Below the pieces are notes generated by a model, which did not search any database, had not been told where the DNA came from, and was given only the letters and a program-made list of their open reading frames with translations. Source: JAVVUJ01 sp964582545 (GTDB taxonomy: Bacteria > Bacillota > Clostridia > Peptostreptococcales > Anaerovoracaceae). Taken from it: a DNA stretch of 64,000 bases. The translations under genes were made by a program, and so were the position numbers. Of this stretch, positions 51,567-59,568 are shown piece after piece. Each line of letters opens with the position of its first letter. Positions within the stretch are counted from its first letter, which is position 1. The DNA is taken from NCBI GenBank assembly GCA_964582545.1, contig CAZOSB010000002.1, forward strand, positions 1-64,000, written 5' to 3'.

Positions 51567-52853
51567 TTACCTAGATAGCTGGTCAAAGGCTTGTTGCAGA
51601 TCCGCTGAAATATCTTGAAGGTTTTCAATGCCCACCGATAAACGAACCATATCCCCCGAGACTCCCGCGGAGATTAACTGATCCTCGGTAAGCTGACGAT
51701 GAGTGGTGCTGGCGGGATGCAGAACACAAGTCCTAGAGTCTGCAACGTGAGTTACAATGGAAGCCAATTTCAGTCCATCCATAAATTTGGTGGCCGCTTC
51801 TCTACCCCCTTTAATACCAAAGGAAATTACCCCACATGAGCCGGATGGCATGTATTTCTTTGCCAATGAAAAGTATTTGTTACTTTCGAGGCTAGGATAA
51901 TGAATCCAAGAAACTTGAGGGCAATGCTCCAAAAATTTTGCGATTTCCATGGCATTTTCAGAATGTTTTTTCATCCTTAAGCTTAAAGTTTCCAAGCCTA
52001 TATTTAATAAAAATGAGTTGGTAGGAGAAGGTGTAGAACCCAAATCTCTCATTAATTGGACTGTAGCTTTGGTGATATAGGCCCCTTTACCCAAATCCTG
52101 TGCATAACGAAGACCGTGATAGGAGTCATCGGGTTCCGTAAGACCGGGAAATTTATTTCCATATTTGAGCCAATCAAAGTTACCGCTGTCCACGATGGCA
52201 CCCCCCACGCTGGTGGCATGACCATCCATATACTTAGTGGTGGAATGAACCACGATATCTGCACCAAAATCAAAGGGTTTACAGTTCACTGGAGTAGGTA
52301 GGGTGTTATCTACAATTAGTGGTACTCCGTGACTGTGGGCAAGTTCGGCAAATTTTTCTATATCCAAGACCACCAAGGAAGGATTGCTTAAGCTTTCAGC
52401 ATAAACTGCTTTGGTATTTTCTTTAAATGCACTCGCCATCTCTTCCAGAGAAGCGTCAGGATGAACAAAGGTAACATCTATGCCCATTCTTTTCATGGTC
52501 ACACCTAAGAGGTTAAAGCTTCCTCCATAGATACAGGAGGAACTGACGATATGATCTCCGGCACTGCAGATGTTAAAGAGGGCGTAGAATACCGCAGCTT
52601 GACCCGATGAAGTTAGAATAGCCGCTGACCCATCTTCTAAAGCAGCGATTTTTTCCGCTACAGCTTGATTGGTAGGATTCTGTAGACGGGTATAAAAATA
52701 GCCACTTTCTTCAAGATCGAAAAGTTTTGCCATATGCTCGCCTGACTCATATTTAAAGGTGGTGGATTGATAGATTGGTAAAATTCTGGATTCCCCATTT
52801 TTGGGGCTATAACCGGATTGTACACATTTTGTGTCTATTTGATATTGTGTCAT
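51567..52853 (-). CDS. metY: O-acetylhomoserine aminocarboxypropyltransferase (sulfhydrylase)
   Basis: The 428-residue PLP enzyme of the Cys/Met metabolism family makes homocysteine from O-acetylhomoserine and sulfide. It begins YQIDTKCVQSGYSP and has RLQNPTNQAVAEKIAALEDG, the PLP lysine in HSTTKYMDGHAT and the long MetY-type insert FPGLTEPDDSYHG. ATG 52853 is chosen since CGGAGG lies 6 bases upstream; the frame is open 12 codons further but that part is unlike the family. No SAM riboswitch or T-box is visible upstream. Confidence 0.94.
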   Translation of the reverse strand: MTQYQIDTKCVQSGYSPKNGESRILPIYQSTTFKYESGEHMAKLFDLEESGYFYTRLQNPTNQAVAEKIAALEDGSAAILTSSGQAAVFYALFNICSAGDHIVSSSCIYGGSFNLLGVTMKRMGIDVTFVHPDASLEEMASAFKENTKAVYAESLSNPSLVVLDIEKFAELAHSHGVPLIVDNTLPTPVNCKPFDFGADIVVHSTTKYMDGHATSVGGAIVDSGNFDWLKYGNKFPGLTEPDDSYHGLRYAQDLGKGAYITKATVQLMRDLGSTPSPTNSFLLNIGLETLSLRMKKHSENAMEIAKFLEHCPQVSWIHYPSLESNKYFSLAKKYMPSGSCGVISFGIKGGREAATKFMDGLKLASIVTHVADSRTCVLHPASTTHRQLTEDQLISAGVSGDMVRLSVGIENLQDISADLQQAFDQLSR

Positions 52854-53055
52854 GGTAAGCCTCCGTATTTTCATAACATACAAAAACATTTTAACTTTTC
52901 CTATAATAACATTGTTTTCATTAAAAATCTACTTTATTTCCAGAAAAACAAAACATTACCTCTTGATTAAATGGATATTTTTCATTATACTTAATTTATA
53001 AAATCATTTGATAAAAAATAAATTTAAGCAAATGACTTGAAAGGAGCTTTGGTTC

Positions 53056-53337
53056 GTGGAAGAAAAAATACAAAAGGTTTTAGAAGAAAAAGTAAATCCT
53101 GTATTAAATTCGCATTTGGGGGGAGCTGTGCTTTCCAAAATTGAGAATAATATTGCATATGTGAGATTGACGGGTGCTTGTGGTGGATGTCCATCTTCAC
53201 AATTTACCTTAGAAGATGTGATAAAATCAGCGCTAATAGAGGAAATACCAGAGCTGAAAGACGTTCAATTAGACAACTCTGTAAGCGATGAATTGCTGGA
53301 TATGGCTCGCAATATTTTAAATAAAAACAAAGCTTAG
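53056..53337 (+). CDS. NifU C-terminal domain-like Fe-S scaffold protein
   Basis: The 93-residue protein matches the NifU C-terminal (Nfu) domain: VLNSHLGGAVLSKIENNIAYVRLTGACGGCPSSQFTLEDVI, with the CxxC cluster-binding pair in GACGGCPSS. Such proteins carry iron-sulfur clusters to enzymes. It starts at GTG 53056 with AAAGGAG upstream. It lies 127 bases before the 4Fe-4S enzyme gene abfD, which may be a useful partner, but a common transcript is not shown. Confidence 0.92.
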   Translation: MEEKIQKVLEEKVNPVLNSHLGGAVLSKIENNIAYVRLTGACGGCPSSQFTLEDVIKSALIEEIPELKDVQLDNSVSDELLDMARNILNKNKA

Positions 53338-53464
53338 TTATTTGAACATTTGGCATAAAAATTGCATTATTTTTAATATAGTTTAAACTGGACAACAATT
53401 ATGATCGGCAATGGGGCCGGACAAAATTTTTGTTTATTAAATACGAAAAAAGGAGAGTTGTATT

Positions 53465-54940
53465 ATGGCATTAATGACAGGAGCTCAATATATTGAGAGC
53501 TTAAGAAAGTTAAACACAAAAGTGTACATGTTTGGCGAAGAAGTAAAGAATTGGGTAGATCATCCAATCATTCGACCCTCTATCGATTGTCTGGCTGTTA
53601 CATATGATTTGGCAAATGATCCTCAATATGCTGACTTAATGACCGCGAAGTCTAACCTCACAGGAAAGACTGTAAATAGATTTACCCATCTTCATCAGGA
53701 TGCTGGGGACTTAGTAAAAAAAGTTAAAATGCAGAGACTTTTAGGTCAAAAGACCGCTTCTTGTTTCCAGAGATGCGTAGGAATGGATGCTTTTAACGCT
53801 GTGTATTCAACCACATTTGAAATCGATCAAAAATATGGTACATCCTATCATGAGCGTTTTAAGAAGTATGTGGAGTATTGTCAGGAGAATGACCTCACAG
53901 TAGATGGAGCTATGACAGATCCAAAAGGTGATAGAAATTTACCTCCCCACAAGCAAGCGGACAAAGATATGTTTATGCACATCGTAGAAAAGAGGGAAGA
54001 TGGGATTGTGGTAAGAGGTGCAAAAGCGCATCAAACCGGAACCATTAACTCACACGAGCACTTAATCATGCCAACTATGGCCATGGGCGAAGACGATAAG
54101 GCCTTTGCCATTTCCTTCGGTGTAAAAACTGATGAAGAAGGAATCTTCATGATTTACGGAAGGCAATCTTGCGATACCAGAAAAATGGAAAAAGAAGCTG
54201 GATTTGACGTAGGTAACCCCAAATTTGGCGGTCAAGAGGCATTGGTAGTATTTGATGACGTATTTATTCCAAATGAAAGAGTCTTCATGTGTGAAGAATT
54301 TGAATTTGCTACTATGATGGTTGAAAGATTTGCGGGATATCACAGGCAGTCTTACGGCGGATGTAAAGTTGGTGTTGGCGATGTAGTAATCGGAGCTACA
54401 GCTCTGGCTGCAGATTATAATGGCGCTGCAAAAGCATCACACATTAAAGATAAACTCATTGAAATGACTCATTTAAATGAAACCTTATATTGTTGCGGTA
54501 TTGCTTGTTCCGCAGAAGGTTGGCAGACAAAAGCAGGAAATTATCAGATCGATTTACTACTGGCTAACGTTTGTAAGCAAAACGTAACCAGATTCCCATA
54601 CGAAATCGTAAGATTGGCAGAGGACATTGCCGGAGGATTGATGGTAACCATGCCTTCTTATGCAGACTTCCATTCAAAGGTAAAAGCAGGAAAGGGCGAC
54701 ATGACCGTTGGAGAATGGTGCAATAAATTCTTTGCTGCGGCCCCTGGTGTAAGCACTGAAGATAGAATGAAGGTATTGAGATTCCTTGAAAATATCTGCT
54801 TAGGTTCCTCTGCGGTAGGATATAGAACGGAATCTATGCATGGAGCAGGTTCACCACAGGCTCAGAGAATTATGATTTCAAGACAGGGTAATCTTGAAAT
54901 GAAAAAAGCCCTTGCTAAGGAAATCGTTGGAATCAAATAA
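53465..54940 (+). CDS. abfD: 4-hydroxybutyryl-CoA dehydratase / vinylacetyl-CoA isomerase
   Basis: The 491-residue protein is closely similar over its whole length to AbfD of Clostridium aminobutyricum. It turns 4-hydroxybutyryl-CoA into crotonyl-CoA using FAD and a [4Fe-4S] cluster. The cluster ligands are present: Cys100 and Cys104 in TASCFQRCVGMDAFN, and His and Cys in GYHRQSYGGCKVG (about 293 and 300). The flavin-binding acyl-CoA dehydrogenase-like fold includes FGGQEALVVFDDVFIPNERVF. GGAGAG precedes the ATG, and a terminator follows, so abfD may be its own transcript. The module needs CoA-transferase and dehydrogenase, both downstream. Confidence 0.97.
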   Translation: MALMTGAQYIESLRKLNTKVYMFGEEVKNWVDHPIIRPSIDCLAVTYDLANDPQYADLMTAKSNLTGKTVNRFTHLHQDAGDLVKKVKMQRLLGQKTASCFQRCVGMDAFNAVYSTTFEIDQKYGTSYHERFKKYVEYCQENDLTVDGAMTDPKGDRNLPPHKQADKDMFMHIVEKREDGIVVRGAKAHQTGTINSHEHLIMPTMAMGEDDKAFAISFGVKTDEEGIFMIYGRQSCDTRKMEKEAGFDVGNPKFGGQEALVVFDDVFIPNERVFMCEEFEFATMMVERFAGYHRQSYGGCKVGVGDVVIGATALAADYNGAAKASHIKDKLIEMTHLNETLYCCGIACSAEGWQTKAGNYQIDLLLANVCKQNVTRFPYEIVRLAEDIAGGLMVTMPSYADFHSKVKAGKGDMTVGEWCNKFFAAAPGVSTEDRMKVLRFLENICLGSSAVGYRTESMHGAGSPQAQRIMISRQGNLEMKKALAKEIVGIK

Positions 54941-54964
54941 ATTTAGTCAAAATTGGCTCTCAGG

Positions 54965-54992
54965 CCGTCGAATATTCTTCGACGGTCTTTAT
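54965..54992 (+). terminator. Intrinsic terminator after abfD
   Basis: The stem CCGTCGAA/TTCGACGG (54965-54985) with a 5-base loop is followed by TCTTTAT; it lies about 25 bases after abfD. Confidence 0.7.
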
Positions 54993-55040
54993 AGCATAGT
55001 TAGATAATGTTGTTTATAGGGTTAGTGTGAGGATTTTACG

Positions 55041-56633
55041 GTGAAGTGTGGCATAAAATTTTGTGGTGGCTGTAACCCCCGATATGATAGAGGTAAGGCC
55101 CTGGAATTTTTGAAAAATCGATTTCAGCAGCATATCCATTTTGAGGTGGCACAGGAAGGAGAAGCTTATGACCTTCTTATGGTGATAGGCGGCTGTACCA
55201 ATTGTTGTGCTTCCTATGAGCAATATCTTTATCAAAATATCCTAAAGCTTTGGGATCAAGAGCATCTGGAAGAGGTAATAGAAAAAATAGAAAAAATTTG
55301 CAAGGAGGATGGAAATTTGGAGTGGAAAAAAATTTATCAGGATCGTCTATGTACAGCAGAGGAGGCTGTGGGGCTTATTAAATCAGGAGATCGTGTGGTA
55401 TTTGCCCATGCGGCGGCGGAGCCTGTTGTTTTAGTAGATGCGATGGTGAAAAATGCTGCCAACTATAAAAACGTCATGGTGAGCCATATGGTGACCTTAG
55501 GGAAAGGTGAATATTCAAAGGCTGAGTATAAGGATAATTTCCAGTTTAACGGATGGTTTACAAGTCCTTCCACCAGAAATTCTCTGGCTGAAGGACATGG
55601 GGATTTTACTCCCGTTTTCTTTCATGAGGTTCCAAGTTACATCAGAAAAGGAATCTTTCCAATCGATGTATTTATGGTGATGGTTTCTCCTCCTGATGCG
55701 CATGGATACTGCTGTATCGGTGTGTCTGCTGACTATAGCGTGCAAGGTGTAAAATCTGCGAAGATTGTATTGGCGGAAGTGAATGATCAAATACCTGTGG
55801 TATATGGAGATTCTTTTATCCACGTAAGCGAAATTGATAAATTTGTAGAATCCTCCCATCCTATTCCTGAAATAGGGCTTCCCAATATCGGCGAAATCGA
55901 GCTTGCTATTGGCAAAAACTGCGCGGAGTTGGTGGAAGATGGCTCTACGCTTCAGCTAGGCATTGGTGCTATCCCTGATGCGGTTCTTCAATCCCTAAAG
56001 GGTAAGAAAGATTTGGGCATTCATTCGGAAATGATTTCCGACGGTGTTGTGGATCTTTATGAGGCCGGGGTTATCAATTGTTCTAAAAAGGGGTTAGATC
56101 ATGGTAAGATGGTGGTAACCTTTTTGATGGGTACCAAGAGACTCTATGATTTTGCGGCTAATAATCCAATGGTTCAGTTGAGAACGGTAGACTATGTAAA
56201 CGATCCTGTAGTAGTATCCCGCTGTACCAATATGGTTTGCATTAACTCCTGTTTAGCAGTGGATTTCATGGGTCAAGTTGTGTCTGACTCTATTGGAACT
56301 AAGCAATTTTCAGGTGTTGGCGGTCAAGTGGATTTCTGTAGAGGAGCGGCTATGAGCTTAGATGGTAAAGCAAAAAACATCATTGCAATGCCTTCTGTAG
56401 CAAAGAAAAAGGACGGAACGCTCATCTCGAAGATTGTGCCATATATCGATCATGGTGCGGCAGTTACTACTTCCAGACACGATGTACAATACATCGTAAC
56501 GGAACATGGAGTAGCGCTGTTAAAAGGGAAAACGTTAAAAGAAAGAGCTAGGGCTTTAATCAATATCGCACATCCTGATTTCAGGGAAGAATTGAAATCA
56601 GAATTTAAAAAGCGTTTCAACGCTGAATTTTAA
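55041..56633 (+). CDS. abfT: 4-hydroxybutyrate CoA-transferase with Cys-rich N-terminal extension
   Basis: Residues 93-530 match the CoA-transferase of GABA and succinate fermenters (EWKKIYQDRLCTAEEAV, GLGAIPDAV-like LQLGIGAIPDAVLQ, catalytic Glu in GIHSEMISDGVVDLYEAG). It charges 4-hydroxybutyrate with CoA from acetyl-CoA. Residues 1-92 form an extra domain with Cys clusters (KCGIKFCGGCNPRYDRG and IGGCTNCCASYEQY) absent from the C. aminobutyricum enzyme. At codon 93 a TTG (55317) has a perfect AAGGAGG 8 bases upstream and begins exactly where the normal enzyme begins. The gene may thus give both a fusion and a separate transferase. GTG 55041 is the outer start. Confidence 0.93.
   Translation: MKCGIKFCGGCNPRYDRGKALEFLKNRFQQHIHFEVAQEGEAYDLLMVIGGCTNCCASYEQYLYQNILKLWDQEHLEEVIEKIEKICKEDGNLEWKKIYQDRLCTAEEAVGLIKSGDRVVFAHAAAEPVVLVDAMVKNAANYKNVMVSHMVTLGKGEYSKAEYKDNFQFNGWFTSPSTRNSLAEGHGDFTPVFFHEVPSYIRKGIFPIDVFMVMVSPPDAHGYCCIGVSADYSVQGVKSAKIVLAEVNDQIPVVYGDSFIHVSEIDKFVESSHPIPEIGLPNIGEIELAIGKNCAELVEDGSTLQLGIGAIPDAVLQSLKGKKDLGIHSEMISDGVVDLYEAGVINCSKKGLDHGKMVVTFLMGTKRLYDFAANNPMVQLRTVDYVNDPVVVSRCTNMVCINSCLAVDFMGQVVSDSIGTKQFSGVGGQVDFCRGAAMSLDGKAKNIIAMPSVAKKKDGTLISKIVPYIDHGAAVTTSRHDVQYIVTEHGVALLKGKTLKERARALINIAHPDFREELKSEFKKRFNAEF
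55302..55319 (+). promoter_or_regulatory. Internal ribosome binding site and start of the CoA-transferase
   Basis: AAGGAGG at 55302-55308 and TTG at 55317-55319, spacing 8, in frame with the larger ORF. Starting here gives MEWKKIYQDR, matching the natural N-terminus of single-domain 4-hydroxybutyrate CoA-transferases. Confidence 0.7.
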
Positions 56634-56647
56634 GGAGGAGATTTATA

Positions 56648-57766
56648 ATGCAAGCATTAAGAGTAGTGCCAAAGGTTTTTTACTTTGAAACCTTTAAAGA
56701 GTTTAATGACGAGTTTAAAGTAGGTAAGGATGATTTGTTGATCACAAATGAGTGGTTATTCACACCATATGTGGCACCATTAGGGGTTCAAACCAATGTT
56801 ATCTATCAAGAAAAATTTGGAGCAGGAGAACCCTCTGATGAAATGATTGATGCAATGGCCGAGGAAATGAAAAAATACGATTTTAAGAGAATCGTAGCTT
56901 TTGGTGGCGGTACCATTGTAGATATTTGTAAAATATTAGCCTTGGATGTTCCAACTAAATCCATCGACCTTTTCACCGGCGTAGTAGCCCCCAAGAAAGT
57001 GAAGGAGTTGATTGTAGTTCCTACCACCTGCGGTACAGGTTCTGAGGTTACCAATGTCACTATTGCTGAGCTGAAGTCATTACATACAAAGAAAGGTCTT
57101 GCAGTAGACGAAACCTATGCGGATATTGCCGTTTTGGTGCCTGAAACAGTAAAGGGACTTCCTTATAAGTTCTTTGTAACAAGTTCCGTGGATGCGCTGA
57201 TTCATGCTATTGAATCCTACCTTTCACCGAAGGCATCACCTTTTACAGAGATGTACTCTTTAAAAGCCATAGAAATGATTATGTCGGGGTATAAGGAAAT
57301 TGTGGAAAAGGGAGAAGAGGAAAGATTTAATTATCTGAAGGACTTCGTTCTGGCTTCCAATTATGCGGGTATCGCTTTTGGAAATGCCGGATGTGCAGCT
57401 GTTCACGCTTTATCCTACTCCATCGGTGGGGCGTTCCACGTTCCTCACGGGGAAGCAAATTACCAGTTTTTCACAGAAGTATTTAAGATGTACATGAGGA
57501 AGAATCCTACAGGAAAAATCACGCAAGCCACAAAGATATTTGCAGATGCTTTAGGGTGTGATGAGAATGCCGACGTTTATGATGAATTGGAAACTTTCTT
57601 GAACAAGCTGATTCAGAAGAAACCTTTAAAGGAATACGGAATGGTGGAAGCTCAGATCGATGAGTTTACCAAGTCCACTGTGGATAATCAGCAGAGACTG
57701 TTGGCAAATAACTATGTACCACTCAGTGATGAAGAGATTAGAGAAATATTTGCAAACCTTTACTAA
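56648..57766 (+). CDS. abfH: 4-hydroxybutyrate dehydrogenase (iron-containing ADH family)
   Basis: The 372-residue protein is an Fe-type alcohol dehydrogenase matching AbfH/4HbD: FGGGTIVDICKILAL for NAD binding, PTTCGTGSEVTNVTI, and metal ligands in SSVDALIHAIESYLS, HALSYSIGG and HVPHGEANYQFF. It interconverts succinate semialdehyde and 4-hydroxybutyrate. It lies 14 bases after abfT with GGAGG before the start, so the two form one unit. The aminotransferase for GABA is not in this window. Confidence 0.96.
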   Translation: MQALRVVPKVFYFETFKEFNDEFKVGKDDLLITNEWLFTPYVAPLGVQTNVIYQEKFGAGEPSDEMIDAMAEEMKKYDFKRIVAFGGGTIVDICKILALDVPTKSIDLFTGVVAPKKVKELIVVPTTCGTGSEVTNVTIAELKSLHTKKGLAVDETYADIAVLVPETVKGLPYKFFVTSSVDALIHAIESYLSPKASPFTEMYSLKAIEMIMSGYKEIVEKGEEERFNYLKDFVLASNYAGIAFGNAGCAAVHALSYSIGGAFHVPHGEANYQFFTEVFKMYMRKNPTGKITQATKIFADALGCDENADVYDELETFLNKLIQKKPLKEYGMVEAQIDEFTKSTVDNQQRLLANNYVPLSDEEIREIFANLY

Positions 57767-57791
57767 AGGGACAGAATATAGACAGTAAATT

Positions 57792-57830
57792 CCATAAAAA
57801 AAGTGACCGATAAGGTCACTTTTTTTATGG
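57792..57830. terminator. Strong bidirectional terminator after abfH
   Basis: CCATAAAAAAAGTGACC (57792-57808) and its complement at 57814-57830 form a 17-bp perfect stem with a 5-base loop and A/T runs on both sides. A second palindrome, GAAATATCGC/GCGATATTTC, follows at 57833-57854. Confidence 0.92.
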
Positions 57831-57893
57831 AGGAAATATCGCTTGCGATATTTCTGGAAATTATAAATATTTTCCTTTAGGATTTTCTTTAAA

Positions 57894-58625
57894 TTATTTG
57901 GTAATATAAATTTCTACGCGTCTATTTTTTGCTCGACCGTCCTCTGTATCGTTGGAAGCCACAGGCGCGTAATGGGAGCATCCCTCTATAGAAAATTTGT
58001 TGGGTGGCATTCCGTTCCTTGTAAAAGCGTTAAGTACGTTTAAAGCTCTTTCAGAAGAAAGGGTCCATCCGAACTGTTCACTTTGTGGGCTGTCTTGACC
58101 AGCGATGTAGGCGGTATGACCTTTGATGGTAATATGACCAATCTGTACATAGGCAGCTTCTAACAGTTTTTCAATGGATACCAGAATAGGTTCCCCTCCC
58201 GGTAACATTTCGGGGCTGTCGGGAACAAATAGGACGCTGTCCTTTAAATTGATAGCCACGTAATCGTTGGTTCCCGAGACTTCGATTTGAGTTTCTAAGC
58301 CTGCCTCCTTGACGTAATTATTTAATTGCTCATAAAGTTGTGACATGTTTAAATTTGAAGCTGTGTTTCCGCCCGTATTTCCACCAGCCGCACTACCTGT
58401 GGTTCCGCTAGCAGACGTACTGCCAGTTCCCTCGCCCACTACGGGGGGGTTGTTGAAAGCAGCACCCATGGCAGCAGCAATGGCCTTATACTTTTCGGCG
58501 TCCACATTGCTCATAGCATATAACATAATAAACAAAGCCAATAGAAGGGTAATCATGTCGGAGTAAGTCAATAACCAACGCTCATTATTGCCCTCGTGCT
58601 CTGCTTCTTCTACTCTTTTACTCAT
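57894..58625 (-). CDS. motB: Flagellar motor stator protein MotB
   Basis: The 243-residue protein has a single N-terminal membrane helix with the proton-path Asp in WLLTYSDMITLLLALFIMLYAMSN, a low-complexity linker rich in Gly/Thr/Ser (GEGTGSTSASGTTGSAAGGNTGG), and an OmpA-like peptidoglycan-binding domain (ITIKGHTAYIAG..., LSSERALNVLNAF, NRRVEIYI). It anchors the motor stator to the wall. ATG 58625 has AAGAGG upstream; the in-frame ATG at 58643 is less likely. It follows motA by about 50 bases. Confidence 0.95.
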   Translation of the reverse strand: MSKRVEEAEHEGNNERWLLTYSDMITLLLALFIMLYAMSNVDAEKYKAIAAAMGAAFNNPPVVGEGTGSTSASGTTGSAAGGNTGGNTASNLNMSQLYEQLNNYVKEAGLETQIEVSGTNDYVAINLKDSVLFVPDSPEMLPGGEPILVSIEKLLEAAYVQIGHITIKGHTAYIAGQDSPQSEQFGWTLSSERALNVLNAFTRNGMPPNKFSIEGCSHYAPVASNDTEDGRAKNRRVEIYITK

Positions 58626-58677
58626 ATTTAAGCCTCTTATCAATTCATTTTAAGATAAACCTTATACGTATCAATTA

Positions 58678-59475
58678 TTAATTGTCTATGCCTTCTTTAT
58701 ATTTTTTATTGCCATCTGCAAAAGCATTATAATATAATGACAGTTGATTTTTCACATCTCTGCTGATGGATCCGCTGGCAATCATGCAGACACCATCTAT
58801 AATCATCTCTCTGATAATCTTTTGACGTTTTAAATTACTTTTTAATTTGGTTGCGATTGGCAAATATACGACATTGGCCAAAACAACCCCGTATAAGGTG
58901 GCAATAAAGGCTACTGCAATAGATTTTGTCAGTTCTTCTGGCGATCCCATATTGGATAAAACGTTGATGAGACCCATAACCGTACCGATAATCCCCATGG
59001 TGGGAGAAAACCCTCCAGCAGATTCAAATACCCCGATTTCTATTTGTTTTTTGGCACTGAAAGAATGTACTTCGTTTTCCATAATATTCCTAATTTGGTC
59101 AACAGATTTCATTTCAAGAATTAAAATGATTCCTTCCTTCATCAGATATTGCTCATCTGTATTCATAGGTAATTTACCCATCGCTGCTTCTAAAGCCGTA
59201 ATACCTTCTTTTCTTGCAATATCTGAGAATTCTGAAACAGTATCGATGATTTCTCCGGGATTTCCTGAAGGCTTAAAGGATTTTCCAACTGATTTTAAAG
59301 CATTCAGAAAGTCACGTAAACTGGTAGAAGCAATGGTTGCACCAATAGTTCCTCCGATAACAATTACAGCAGGGCTCAATAAGAGTAATGAACTGAGAAC
59401 TCCGTGTTCAAGAACGAAGCCCATCAATAAAGCCCCAAACCCGACAACAATACCTATTACTATTGCAAAATCCAT
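58678..59475 (-). CDS. motA: Flagellar motor stator protein MotA
   Basis: The 265-residue protein has four membrane segments and the MotA signature FSPTMGIIGTVMGLINVLSNMGSPEELTKSIAVAFIATLYGVVLAN with the conserved Pro and Gly. It forms the ion channel of the flagellar stator with MotB, encoded next on the same strand. No other flagellar genes are in the window; motAB genes often lie away from the main cluster. AGGTG lies upstream of the start. Confidence 0.96.
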   Translation of the reverse strand: MDFAIVIGIVVGFGALLMGFVLEHGVLSSLLLLSPAVIVIGGTIGATIASTSLRDFLNALKSVGKSFKPSGNPGEIIDTVSEFSDIARKEGITALEAAMGKLPMNTDEQYLMKEGIILILEMKSVDQIRNIMENEVHSFSAKKQIEIGVFESAGGFSPTMGIIGTVMGLINVLSNMGSPEELTKSIAVAFIATLYGVVLANVVYLPIATKLKSNLKRQKIIREMIIDGVCMIASGSISRDVKNQLSLYYNAFADGNKKYKEGIDN

Positions 59476-59568
59476 ATATACACCTCATTAAAAAAATAAA
59501 TCTACATACCAATGTTACTCTTTTTTTTCTGTTTAGTCAACAGCCAGTAAGCCTTTCAAACAACTTTT

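Noticed and set aside
52854..53055. SAM riboswitch or T-box upstream of metY
   Set aside because: The leader on the minus strand is too short and lacks the conserved elements of either.
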